DNA of 64,000 nt from DATFMP01 sp035266845 (GTDB taxonomy: Bacteria > SAR324 > JACQKK01). Positions 24,888 through 33,212 of the stretch are shown piece by piece (positions within the stretch are counted from its first letter, which is position 1; the number at the start of each line of letters is the position of its first letter). Position numbers and translations under genes: made by a program. Below the pieces are notes generated by a model. The model had not been told where the DNA came from, made no database searches, and saw only the letters and a program-made list of their open reading frames with translations. The stretch lies in NCBI GenBank assembly GCA_035266845.1, contig DATFMP010000060.1:62001-126000 (forward strand), given 5' to 3'.

Positions 24888-26240
24888 CTACTTCACGGAC
24901 GCCAGCTTGGCACGCAGAGCCTGCGCGTTGGCGAGGTCCTTGGCGGCCTGTGGGTGGCTCGGGTCCAACTTCAACGTCTCCTGCCACTCGCTGATGGCCG
25001 TGTCCAGATCTTCCTGCAGGAAGGCGGTGACCCCTGCAATGTAGTGCACCTCGGCATCGCTCCCCTTGAGCTGGCCTTTCAGCGAGGTCAGCAAGGCGGC
25101 GGTGTCCTTGTAGCCGGGGTCCACCCGCGAGAGCACCTGCAGGGCCGCGACGGGCTTCTTGCGGTCACTCAACTGCTTGCCTTCCTCGTAGTACGCGGCG
25201 TTCTGCAGTTCGTGCGCGTCGCCATTGGCCGGGTCATCCTCCAGCAGGGCCTCGGCTGCTGCCGCAGCCTGCTCGTATTGCTTGGCCTTGAGCAGGCGCC
25301 GGGCCTCGGCCAGTTGCGAGCCGGCCTTGGGTGCGCCGTAATCGCCGCCGGAGGGCGATGCCTGGCGCACCTCGCTCTCCACGATCGCCGTGCCGGCGGA
25401 TTGGGGTGCCTGGACGGCCGCCGCGGTGCGCAGTGCCGGCGGGGATGCCGCCCGCGCAGGCTGGGTACCGGCCACCGGGGCGGCAGGCGCCGCGTGCTTG
25501 GGCTCCGGCTTGGCTTTGGCGACCGCGGAGGGCGGTGCCTTGCGGGCTTTCCGGGTCGGCGGCGGACTGGCCTTCGGCGGCGCCGGCGTGGGTGCCACCA
25601 CAGCTTTGGGTGCGGGCGGCTGCGCCATATCCACTCCAGCCACCACCGGCAGCCTGAGCACGGCGCCGACCTTCAGGTCGCGCGGATTGCGGATGTTGTT
25701 GTAGTACCGCACCAGGTAGGTCAGGTCCGGGTCGTCGTATTGGGACTGCGCGATCTCCCGCAGCGTGTCCCCCCGTTTGACCGTGTACTCGTTCACGCTC
25801 TTGGCGTTCAGCTCGTGCTTGACCATCTCCAGCGCGAGGTGGTTGTCCGGATCGTAGCTGAGCGTGCGCAGGAACTCCCGGAACGCCTTGGCATATTGCT
25901 TGTGCCGGAATGCGTCGCGGGCCAGGGCGAAGTGGCGCTCGCCATTGTCCTTGAGCAGGCGTTGGATGGCGGAGATGCGTTGCCGCGCTTGCCGGTCGCG
26001 CGGGGCCAGCACGGAGACGGCCTCCCAGCGTATCAGCGCCCGATGCCAGTCCTTGCCCGCCTCGTCCCGCTTGGCTAGGTTGCGGAAGCGCTGGGCCAGG
26101 CCATCGAACGGGTCGCGCGGCACGGTTTGCCGGAGCGGTGTTGCCACCGGTGGCTCCGCTGCACGCGTGGAGGCGGGCAGGGCGCCCAGAAGGGCCAGCA
26201 GGCCAGCCAGAGCCACCAAGTGTGATCGGTGAGCGCTCAT
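24888..26240 (-). CDS. Exported LysM and TPR repeat protein
   Basis: A 450-residue exported protein. A signal peptide spans residues 1-28 (cleavage near TRAAEP). The N-terminal helical part (45-145) has TPR-like helices, including FALARDAFRHKQYAKAFREF. A LysM domain at about 151-199 (YTVKRGDTLREIAQSQY, ending KVGAVLRLP) should bind peptidoglycan. After a Pro/Ala/Lys-rich linker (200-315) there are further TPR-like repeats (320-445), for example AEARRLLKAKQYEQAAAAAE. It is the last gene of the cyclase-deacetylase operon and overlaps the deacetylase stop by four bases. A scaffold for envelope or polysaccharide machinery is a reasonable inference; no enzyme motif is visible. Confidence 0.8.
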   Translation of the reverse strand: MSAHRSHLVALAGLLALLGALPASTRAAEPPVATPLRQTVPRDPFDGLAQRFRNLAKRDEAGKDWHRALIRWEAVSVLAPRDRQARQRISAIQRLLKDNGERHFALARDAFRHKQYAKAFREFLRTLSYDPDNHLALEMVKHELNAKSVNEYTVKRGDTLREIAQSQYDDPDLTYLVRYYNNIRNPRDLKVGAVLRLPVVAGVDMAQPPAPKAVVAPTPAPPKASPPPTRKARKAPPSAVAKAKPEPKHAAPAAPVAGTQPARAASPPALRTAAAVQAPQSAGTAIVESEVRQASPSGGDYGAPKAGSQLAEARRLLKAKQYEQAAAAAEALLEDDPANGDAHELQNAAYYEEGKQLSDRKKPVAALQVLSRVDPGYKDTAALLTSLKGQLKGSDAEVHYIAGVTAFLQEDLDTAISEWQETLKLDPSHPQAAKDLANAQALRAKLASVK

Positions 26241-27553
26241 TTCAGCACCCGGTCGCTGAAGCTTTCCAGGTTTTCGGCGAACTGCTGAATGTCGAATGTG
26301 CCGTAGACCATGGAGCGCAGCACGCGGTAGTCGCTCACGAAGAACGGGTTCGCGCCGCGATCGACCGTGAAGGCCGCGCGATAGCCCGCCTTCTGGGCCA
26401 TCGCCACCACCAAGTGGTTCTCTGCGCCGTAGGGATAGGCCAGGTACTGGCAGCTTTTGCCGGTGCGCTTCTTCAGCTCGGCCTTCGAGGCGATCAACTC
26501 GTCGGAGAGGAAGCTAAGGTAGTCCTTCAGGTCACGGCCGGCGGGATCGGCCAGGTTCGGGTGCGTCTCGGTGTGGCATTGCACGTCGAACACGCCGCCG
26601 TCCTCCAGCGCCTTGACCTGCTGCCAGGAGAGCGCCTTGCGGTCCGAGCCGATCAGGCTGTTCGTCACGAACAGCGTGGCCTTGTAGCCGTACTTCTCCA
26701 GGATCGGCAGCGCGATGTGATAGGTGGAGGCCCAGCCGTCGTCGAAGGTGATCACGACGGCCCGCTCGGGCACCTGGCCCTTGAAGTCCAGGAAGTCCGC
26801 GAACTGCTGCAGCGTGATCACCTGCCAGCGGTAGTGCTTCAGGTAGGCCATCTGCAACTCGAAGTCCGTCTGCAGCACGGCCATCCTGCCGGGCTTCGTG
26901 CGCGTGAGCTGGTGGTAGACCAGGATCGGCACCGTGCGGTAGCCCTTATCCGTCAAGCCCCCCGGCTCGAATGGCTTCAGAGGTATCAGCACGGCCTGGA
27001 AGGGCGTGGGCGTGCGCTCGCCGTTGAACTCGCGGATCAGCCAGCCCTTGTCCTTGTCGCGCAGGTACTGCTCGGCCAGGGTATCGAACGTATCGTGCGG
27101 GCGTGGCACGACGGCCATGAAGTTGCGGTAGCGCCGCACCGCGTACCGGTACGGAACGTCCCCGATGGGCGGGAAGGCGCGGAATTCCTTGCCGGCGTGG
27201 TCCACCGCGACCAGGAAGTAGTAGTACGTCTCGCCGTTGGTGAGCCCTTTGTGGACGTACTGCGTGCGTTTGAGGCCGGGGATGGCATGGTCGCGGTTGG
27301 CGGCCACATCTGGGTCGTGCGACCAGTACAGCGTGTAGGACTTCGCGCCGCGCACCCGCTGCCACTGCAGATGGATCTCGTGATCCACCGGCCACGTTTT
27401 GAGCTGCGGCGGCGGCCCGCCCGGGCGCTCCACAGTGGGCACGACGGGCGCTGCGGGCGCGCAGGCCAGCAAGGCCACGGTGGCGGCCAGCGCGGCCAGC
27501 AGCCCGCCCAGCCGCGCCAGGGGGCGTGGCTCAGCCGGTTTCGGGTTGCGCAT
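26237..27553 (-). CDS. Lipoprotein polysaccharide deacetylase (NodB type) with FnIII and LysM-like regions
   Basis: This 438-residue lipoprotein has a lipobox LLAC ending at C31. Residues 50-130 form a fibronectin type III-like region (IHLQWQRVRGAKSYTLYW, then GETYYYFLVAV). Residues 145-195 look LysM-like (HDTFDTLAEQYLRDKDKG, then FQAVLIPLKP). Residues 205-400 are a family 4 carbohydrate esterase (NodB) with catalytic motif TFDDGW at 269-274, the metal motif HTETHPNL at 327-334 and YPYG at 373-376. It probably removes acetyl groups from a cell-surface polysaccharide or peptidoglycan in the periplasm. Its start overlaps the cyclase end by 23 bases, so the two are translationally coupled, and its end overlaps the LysM/TPR gene. 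Confidence 0.87.
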   Translation of the reverse strand: MRNPKPAEPRPLARLGGLLAALAATVALLACAPAAPVVPTVERPGGPPPQLKTWPVDHEIHLQWQRVRGAKSYTLYWSHDPDVAANRDHAIPGLKRTQYVHKGLTNGETYYYFLVAVDHAGKEFRAFPPIGDVPYRYAVRRYRNFMAVVPRPHDTFDTLAEQYLRDKDKGWLIREFNGERTPTPFQAVLIPLKPFEPGGLTDKGYRTVPILVYHQLTRTKPGRMAVLQTDFELQMAYLKHYRWQVITLQQFADFLDFKGQVPERAVVITFDDGWASTYHIALPILEKYGYKATLFVTNSLIGSDRKALSWQQVKALEDGGVFDVQCHTETHPNLADPAGRDLKDYLSFLSDELIASKAELKKRTGKSCQYLAYPYGAENHLVVAMAQKAGYRAAFTVDRGANPFFVSDYRVLRSMVYGTFDIQQFAENLESFSDRVLK

Positions 27554-29384
27554 GGGGGGTCTCCTTGGGGGCCGGGGCCCGGCCGGTGATGCTCACCACC
27601 TTGTAGACGGGAATGGGTTCGGCCTTGCCCTTCACCTTCTGCGGTGCGCGCGCTTCCACGGTCAGCGCGCGCCCCAGCGCCTCACGGACGCTGGCGCTGA
27701 TGATCGTCTCGCCCGCGGCGGCCAGGCCGTTGAGCCGCGAGGCCACGTTCACCGCGTCCCCGATCACCGTGTACTCCAGCTTTTCCTGGGAGCCGATGTT
27801 GCCCGACACGGCGTAGCCCGTGTTGATGCCGATGCCCACCCGCGCCAGCAACTCGTTGCCGGTTTCGGCCGCCTGGCGCGCGAACTCCGCCTGCATGGCC
27901 AGAGCGGCGCGCACGGCCTGCTCCGCGTGGTCCTCGCTGGCCACGGGAATGCCGAACACGCCCATCACCGCATCGCCGATGAACTTGTCCACGTAGCCGC
28001 CGTGCTCCACGATGTGCCGCGTGGCGATGTCGAAGTACTGATTGAGCGCTTCGACTACCTGCTCCGCCTCGCGCTGCTCCGAGTAACTGGTGAAGCCCCG
28101 CACGTCCGTGAAGAGCACGGAAACGTGGCTGCGGGTGCCCTTGAGCCAAGCGTTCTCCGGATTGGCCATGATCAGGTCCAGCACCTCGGAGCCCACGTAC
28201 TTGCCAAAAGACTCCTGCATCAGCGCTTTCTTCAGCAGCTCGCCGGACATGAAGTTGAAGGCGCTGGCCAAGTCGCCCAACTCATCGTTGCGGATCTTCT
28301 TGATGCGGTACTTAAGATTGCCCAGGCCAATCTCCTCCGTGGCCGTTACCAGCTCGGCCAGGGGCCGCGAGAAGCCGCCCGCCAGGAAGATGGCGATGAC
28401 GACCCCCAGCACGATCAGGAGCACGCTGAGCAGCACGATGAACACGCTGCCCTTGATGATCTGCTCCACGATGAAGTCCTGCGAGATGCCCACGTGCACC
28501 GTGCCCAGCACCTTGCCGGAGTACTGCACGGGCTCGGACATATCGAGCATGCGCGTGCCCTTGCGCAGTACGCCGGTAACCTTGAGCAGGTCCTTCACGG
28601 CCAGGCCGAACTGATCCATGAGCCCCAGCTTCTCCAGCCTGAAGTCCCCACTGCGAAGCGCATTGAAGATCTTGCCCAGGTCCAGGCTGCGGCCATACTG
28701 GTTGGTGACGTAGCTGAAGTAGTGGTACGGCCCCTCCTGGGTCTCCGCTTGGCGGTGGGCCACCTTCTGGTAGGGCTTGCGGATCATCGCCGGGTCGGTG
28801 TGGGCCCGCACGATGCCATCGCGGCCCACGATGATCGCGTACTTCACGCCCTCCACGTTGGACGATTCCTTGAGCAGCGTGTTGAGCTGCAGCAGGTCGT
28901 CAGTAGAGAGCGGCACCACCGCATTGTTGGCGACATAGCCCAGCAGCACCTTGCCCGTCTTTACGGTCTGCGCCTCGAGCTGCACCCGCTGCCGGTCGAA
29001 AACCACGTAGCTGAGCCCGAGGATGGTCGTCCAGATGATGAAGATGACCGTGATGGAGAGCTTGACCTTGATGGGGATGCGCACGCTGAAGCGGCCGCGC
29101 TCCGCCTTGATGCCCCGCGTGCGCAGGTAGTTGTCCAGGTCGGCGCCCAGCGAGGTCAGATTGGCTTGGTAGCGGCGGTTGAACGCGCCGATGATCTGCT
29201 CTTCCGTGGCCATGCCCAGCGCCACCACGGTCTCGCCCAGGCTTTTGCGCAGCGCCTTCTGCTGCTCCAGCGCCTTCTTGAGCTGGCGCTTGGTGATCAC
29301 GCCTTCCTGCACCAGCACCTCGCCCAGCCGGACATACGACCGGCCGCTGGCGCGGCTGCGCTTGGCTCCGTTGGAACCGGCCAT
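27531..29384 (-). CDS. Membrane class III adenylate cyclase with N-terminal MshEN (c-di-GMP receptor) domain
   Basis: A 617-residue protein with an unusual N-terminus. Residues 19-42 match every conserved position of the 24-residue MshEN motif (RLG-x2-hydrophobic pair, G, L, L, final Q). After the standard five-residue spacer a degenerate second copy follows at 48-71. MshEN is a known c-di-GMP receptor, usually on secretion or pilus ATPases. A transmembrane helix (109-130), a periplasmic sensor (131-312), a second helix (313-336) and a HAMP domain (337-389) come next. The cyclase domain (420-600) has metal-binding D427 and D471, base-selecting K467 and T539, and N546/R550, the pattern of class IIIb adenylate cyclases. 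The start at 29384 is preceded by a purine-rich site; the upstream frame is Arg/Pro-rich and unlike the family. It is first in a three-gene overlapping operon. Confidence 0.85.
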   Translation of the reverse strand: MAGSNGAKRSRASGRSYVRLGEVLVQEGVITKRQLKKALEQQKALRKSLGETVVALGMATEEQIIGAFNRRYQANLTSLGADLDNYLRTRGIKAERGRFSVRIPIKVKLSITVIFIIWTTILGLSYVVFDRQRVQLEAQTVKTGKVLLGYVANNAVVPLSTDDLLQLNTLLKESSNVEGVKYAIIVGRDGIVRAHTDPAMIRKPYQKVAHRQAETQEGPYHYFSYVTNQYGRSLDLGKIFNALRSGDFRLEKLGLMDQFGLAVKDLLKVTGVLRKGTRMLDMSEPVQYSGKVLGTVHVGISQDFIVEQIIKGSVFIVLLSVLLIVLGVVIAIFLAGGFSRPLAELVTATEEIGLGNLKYRIKKIRNDELGDLASAFNFMSGELLKKALMQESFGKYVGSEVLDLIMANPENAWLKGTRSHVSVLFTDVRGFTSYSEQREAEQVVEALNQYFDIATRHIVEHGGYVDKFIGDAVMGVFGIPVASEDHAEQAVRAALAMQAEFARQAAETGNELLARVGIGINTGYAVSGNIGSQEKLEYTVIGDAVNVASRLNGLAAAGETIISASVREALGRALTVEARAPQKVKGKAEPIPVYKVVSITGRAPAPKETPHAQPETG

Positions 29385-29662
29385 GACCTTGTACCCTCGT
29401 CCCTTGTCGCGGGTTGTGTTGCTGCTGGGGCGGCCGACACCGCACCGCGCCCGGCGGCGGGGAAATCGCGACGCCAGGGAGGCGTGGTCGCAGCGGCTCC
29501 GCGGCACACTGCGGCCCTTACCTGTCCGATTGCCCCCCGGGGGTCAGCCTACCCAATCCGCCGGGGGGAGTCACGAGCTTTGCGCAGGCGCACGTCCGCC
29601 GCGCAGTGTCTGCCGGTGCAGCTTCATGCGCCGCGGGTGCCGCCGCCCCCCGAGGCCCCATA
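29385..29662. other. Divergent region between the cyclase and thiolase operons, cyclase-proximal part
   Basis: The gene-free stretch totals 379 bases up to 29763. This part is GC-rich and must hold the cyclase promoter, but I find no recognisable -35/-10 pair on the minus strand. An inverted repeat, CCCCCCGG (29533-29540) with CCGGGGGG (29561-29568) and a 20-base loop, is the only clear structure. No coding potential with family similarity is seen. Confidence 0.4.
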
Positions 29663-29692
29663 TTGACAGGCCCGCAAGCGCGGGGCTATGGT
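29663..29692 (+). promoter_or_regulatory. Sigma-70 type promoter for the thiolase-DUF35-ligase operon
   Basis: A consensus TTGACA (29663-29668) is followed after 18 bases by TATGGT (29687-29692). The AT-rich stretch after it (ATTGAATTATGCTGTC) fits the transcription start zone, leaving a leader of about 65 bases before the ATG at 29764. The spacer contains a CCCGC-AAGC-GCGGGG inverted repeat that could serve as an operator. Confidence 0.7.
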
Positions 29693-29763
29693 AACGCGTC
29701 TCATCAAGATTGAATTATGCTGTCATTCCAATCTCTTAGCTCGACGAGGGAGCGGCCGCGGCC

Positions 29764-30933
29764 ATGACCAAAGGGCGGGAACCGGTGATCGTGGGGGTGG
29801 CCGATGCGCCCCTCGAAAACGGCATGGTGCGCGGGGGCCTGAACCCGCTGCAGATCCAGGCGCTTGCGGCCAAGTCTGCGCTGGAAGAGGCAGGGCTGGG
29901 CTTCGGGGATGTGGATGGCCTGCTCACCGCGGGCAGTTGGGGCATCCCCGGCTCCGGCAGCATGATGGCGCTGACGGTGGCCGAGTACCTGGGCATCCAG
30001 CCGGTGCTGCTGGACGGCACGCAGATCGGCGGGTCGTCCTTCGAGGCCCACGTGGCCCACGCGGCGCTGGCGTTGCAGGCCGGCTACTGTGAGGTCGCGC
30101 TGATCACCTACGGTAGCACGCAGCGCTCCGAGCGCCAGCGCTCGCTGGCCGGGCGCGGCCCGGGACTGACGTTGCAGTACGAGACGCCCTACGGCCTGCC
30201 CACGCCCGTGGGCGCGTATGCCATGGCGGCGCATCGCCACATGTACGAGTACGGCACCACGCCCGAGCAGCTGGCCGAGATCGCCGTGGCCACGCGCAAG
30301 TGGGCCGCGCTCAATCCGGCGGCCACCATGCGCGACCCCATCACGGCGGACGACGTGCTGGCCAGCCCCATGATCGCCTCGCCCCTGCACCTGCTGGACT
30401 GCTGCCTCGTCACGGACGGCGGTGGCGCCGTGGTGATGACCACGGCCGAGCGGGCGCGGGACCTGCCGGCGCGGCCCATCCCCGTGCGCGGCTACAGCGA
30501 GACCACCACCCACGCCACCATCGGCTCCATGCCGGACCTGACGCTCACCGGCGCGCAGCGCAGCGGGTCCCGCGCCATGCAGATGGCCGGCGTAACCCAC
30601 GGCGACATCGACGTGGTGGAGATCTACGACTCATTCACCGTCACCGTGCTGCTGACCTTGGAGGCGCTGGGCTTCTGTGGGCGGGGCGAGGGCGGGGCAT
30701 TCGTCTCCGACCAGCGCACAGCGCCCGGCGGGGCCTTCCCGCTGAACACCAACGGCGGCGGGCTCTCCTACGCCCATCCGGGCATGTACGGCATGTTCGT
30801 GCTGATCGAAGCGGTGCGCCAGTTGCGCGGAGAATGCGGTCCGCGGCAGGTGCCGGACGCGAAGGTCGCTCTGGCCCACGGCACGGGGGGCGTGCTCTCC
30901 AGCACGGTCACCTGCATCCTCACCCGCGACTAG
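29764..30933 (+). CDS. Thiolase-fold protein (SCP-x/Ltp2-like) without catalytic cysteines
   Basis: This 389-residue protein has the thiolase double fold but not its chemistry. Where thiolases carry the nucleophilic Cys, it has QIGGSSFEAHVAH (about residues 82-94). At the C-terminal site the usual Cys-Gly-Gly motif is replaced by AHGTGGVLS. The His-Pro motif is retained in LSYAHPGMYG. This matches the lipid-transfer-protein thiolase-like family, whose members such as Ltp2 act as retro-aldolases on acyl-CoA side chains together with a DUF35 partner. The next gene, 20 bases on, is exactly such a DUF35 protein. The substrate is unknown; a side chain on a steroid-like, aromatic or branched acyl-CoA is possible. 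It is the first gene after a strong promoter. Confidence 0.85.
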   Translation: MTKGREPVIVGVADAPLENGMVRGGLNPLQIQALAAKSALEEAGLGFGDVDGLLTAGSWGIPGSGSMMALTVAEYLGIQPVLLDGTQIGGSSFEAHVAHAALALQAGYCEVALITYGSTQRSERQRSLAGRGPGLTLQYETPYGLPTPVGAYAMAAHRHMYEYGTTPEQLAEIAVATRKWAALNPAATMRDPITADDVLASPMIASPLHLLDCCLVTDGGGAVVMTTAERARDLPARPIPVRGYSETTTHATIGSMPDLTLTGAQRSGSRAMQMAGVTHGDIDVVEIYDSFTVTVLLTLEALGFCGRGEGGAFVSDQRTAPGGAFPLNTNGGGLSYAHPGMYGMFVLIEAVRQLRGECGPRQVPDAKVALAHGTGGVLSSTVTCILTRD

Positions 30934-30952
30934 CCCCCGGATACGAGCCCCC

Positions 30953-31360
30953 ATGGCCTACGAAAAGCCCTTGCCCGTGGTCAACGAGGAGTCGCGTCCT
31001 TTCTGGGACGCGTGCAAGCGCCACGAGCTGATCCTGCAGCACTGCCAGGCCTGCGGGGCCTACGGGTTCTACCCGCGCATGCTGTGCAAGGCCTGCCACT
31101 CCGACAAGTTGGCCTGGGAGCGCGTGAGCGGCGAGGGCACCATTTACAGCTACACTGTCTGCCACCGGCCGGCTGGCCCGGCCTTCAAGGCCGAGGTGCC
31201 ATACGTGGTGGCGCTAATCGAGTTGCGCGAAGGCCCGCGCATGGTCAGCAACATCGTGACGCCCGATGCCGAGTCTGTGCGCATTGGGCAGGCCGTGCGG
31301 GTGACCTTCGACGACGTCACTGAGGACATCTCCCTGCCCAAGTTCGTCGTGAAGGGCTGA
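30953..31360 (+). CDS. DUF35 zinc-ribbon/OB-fold partner protein
   Basis: A 135-residue soluble protein with the two-part DUF35 layout. A short N-terminal helix (FWDACKRHELILQ) leads into a zinc ribbon with C31-x2-C34 and C45-x2-C48 around the FYPR turn. An OB-fold follows (about 60-130), containing GEGTIYSYTVCHRPAGPAF and PYVVALIELREGPRM. Proteins of this family bind acyl-CoA and form obligate complexes with thiolase-fold partners, as ChsH2 does with Ltp2. Its spacing from the preceding gene (20 bases) supports a two-subunit enzyme. Confidence 0.9.
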   Translation: MAYEKPLPVVNEESRPFWDACKRHELILQHCQACGAYGFYPRMLCKACHSDKLAWERVSGEGTIYSYTVCHRPAGPAFKAEVPYVVALIELREGPRMVSNIVTPDAESVRIGQAVRVTFDDVTEDISLPKFVVKG

Positions 31361-31407
31361 GCGGCCCCCAGCGGCCGACAGGGCCCGCAGTCCACGAGGA
31401 GCCGACC

Positions 31408-33051
31408 ATGGCAGACTGGTACGTCAAACGCCGCTTCGGCGACCTGCCCCGGGAGGCGGCCCGGCGCTGGGGCGACCGCGAGGCCCTGTTCTTCCAGGGC
31501 CGCCGCTGGAGCTTTCGTCAGCTCGCGGACGACGTGGATCGCGCGGCCAAGGGGCTGCTGGCGCTGGGCGTGGAGCCGGGGGAGCACGTGGGGCTGTGGC
31601 TGGGCAACCGGCCGGAGTGGGTGCACCTCATGTTCGCCCTGGCGCGGGTGGGGGCTGTGCAGATTCCCATCAATACGCGTCTGCGCAGCCACGAGATCGG
31701 CTATGTGTTGGGTCAGTCCCGCAGCCGCACGCTCATCACCGCGGAGGCCTCCGGGCCGGCCAACCTGCTGGGCATCGTGGCCGAGCTGCTGCCGGGGCTG
31801 GCGGAGCAGCGGCCCGAGGCACTGGAGGTGCCCGACCTGCCCGAGTTCCGGCGCATCGTGGCCGTGGGCGATTGCGCCCAGCGCGGCGTGCTGGGCTGGG
31901 ACGACCTGCTGGACCGCGGCGAGGCCATTCCCGATGCAGAGTTGGAGCGCCGCGCGGCAGCGGTGGATCCCGACGGGCACCTGTTCATCATGTACACGTC
32001 CGGCACCACGGGCTTTCCCAAGGGAGTGGTGCACAACCACAACATCATTCGCAACGTGGAGGACCGCGGGAATCGTCTGGGCATCACGCAGGACGACGCG
32101 GTCCTGATGTTCCTGCCGCTGTTCCACATTTTCGGCTTCGGGGACGGACCCGCGACCACCCTCATTACCGGTGCGCGGCTGGTGCTCACGGAGGGCTTCG
32201 ATCCGGACGAGTGCCTGGACCTGGTGCAGCACGAGCGCCCAACGGTGAGCCACGGGTTCGATACGCACTTCAAGGACCTGCTTGAGGCACAGGCGCGGCA
32301 GGCGCGGGACTTGAGCAGTTTGCGTGTGGTGTTCGCAGTGGCGGGCATGCACTCCTCCACGCCTATCGCCCGGCGCGTGAACAAGGAACTGTGCTGCAGC
32401 ATCAGCGGCTTCGGCATGACGGAGTGCTACGTGGGCGCCGCCCTGAGCTTCCCCAGTTCGACGCTAGAGCAGCGCCTGGAGGCCAGCGGCTATCCCGCGC
32501 CGGGCTATGAGATTCGCGTGGTGGATCCGGAGACGGGCGCGGACCAACCGCCCGATGTGCCGGGTGAGATCTGGGTGCGTGGCTACGGCGTGATGGAGGG
32601 CTACTTCGACAAGCCGGAGGAGACCGCCAAGGCGCTGGATGCGGACGGCTGGCTGCGCACTGGCGACATGGGGCTGTTGCGCGCCGATGGCCACCTGCGC
32701 TTCATCGGCCGCTACAAGGATATGCTCAAGGTGGGTGGCGAGAACGTGGACCCTATGGAGGTGGAGAGCTTCCTGCTGGAGCATCCCGGCGTGCACCAGG
32801 TGGCCATTGTGGGCTACCCGGACGAGCGCCTGGGCGAGGTCGGCGTGGCCTTCGTGCAGCCCCAGGCCGAGCCGCGGCCCCAGCCCGACGAGCTGATTGC
32901 CTACTGCAAGGGCCGCATCGCAGGCTTCAAGGTGCCGCGCCACGTGCTGTTCGTGGAGGCCTTCCCCATGACGTCCTCTGGCAAGGTCCAGAAGGCCAAG
33001 CTGCGCGAGCTGGCCCTGCAGCAACTTCAGCGCGATCCTCCGGCCAGTTGA
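31408..33051 (+). CDS. AMP-forming acyl-CoA ligase
   Basis: An adenylate-forming ligase of 547 residues that would activate a carboxylic acid to its CoA thioester. The phosphate-binding loop YTSGTTGFPKG is at residues 196-206, the adenine motif SGFGMTE near 334, WLRTGDMG near 416, the hinge FIGRYKDMLKVGGENV near 435, and the catalytic C-terminal lysine in SSGKVQK near 530. The length and motifs fit the medium/long-chain or aromatic acyl-CoA ligase clade; the substrate cannot be fixed. It is the third gene of the operon with the thiolase-like protein and DUF35, which suggests that it feeds CoA esters to them. A hairpin overlaps its stop codon. Confidence 0.92.
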   Translation: MADWYVKRRFGDLPREAARRWGDREALFFQGRRWSFRQLADDVDRAAKGLLALGVEPGEHVGLWLGNRPEWVHLMFALARVGAVQIPINTRLRSHEIGYVLGQSRSRTLITAEASGPANLLGIVAELLPGLAEQRPEALEVPDLPEFRRIVAVGDCAQRGVLGWDDLLDRGEAIPDAELERRAAAVDPDGHLFIMYTSGTTGFPKGVVHNHNIIRNVEDRGNRLGITQDDAVLMFLPLFHIFGFGDGPATTLITGARLVLTEGFDPDECLDLVQHERPTVSHGFDTHFKDLLEAQARQARDLSSLRVVFAVAGMHSSTPIARRVNKELCCSISGFGMTECYVGAALSFPSSTLEQRLEASGYPAPGYEIRVVDPETGADQPPDVPGEIWVRGYGVMEGYFDKPEETAKALDADGWLRTGDMGLLRADGHLRFIGRYKDMLKVGGENVDPMEVESFLLEHPGVHQVAIVGYPDERLGEVGVAFVQPQAEPRPQPDELIAYCKGRIAGFKVPRHVLFVEAFPMTSSGKVQKAKLRELALQQLQRDPPAS

Positions 33052-33066
33052 TCGGCCGGAGCGATC
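33034..33066 (+). terminator. Hairpin terminator overlapping the acyl-CoA ligase stop
   Basis: GATC-CTCCGGCC (33034-33045) pairs with GGCCGGAG-C-GATC (33054-33066), giving an 8-bp core stem plus four outer pairs across one bulged C, with an eight-base loop that contains the stop codon. No T run follows. It is the likely end of the thiolase-DUF35-ligase transcript. Confidence 0.5.
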
Positions 33067-33212
33067 ACGTACTCGCTCGGAGGTCGAGGGGGCGTCTGAG
33101 GCTTCCCGGTGTGCGACGGCCCGGCAGGACGGATGCGCGGTGAGGGCGAGCAGGCGGGAGGCGTGGATGGAGGCGGCTCGCGCCGCCCCCACTGGAACAA
33201 TGGGCTTCGTGC

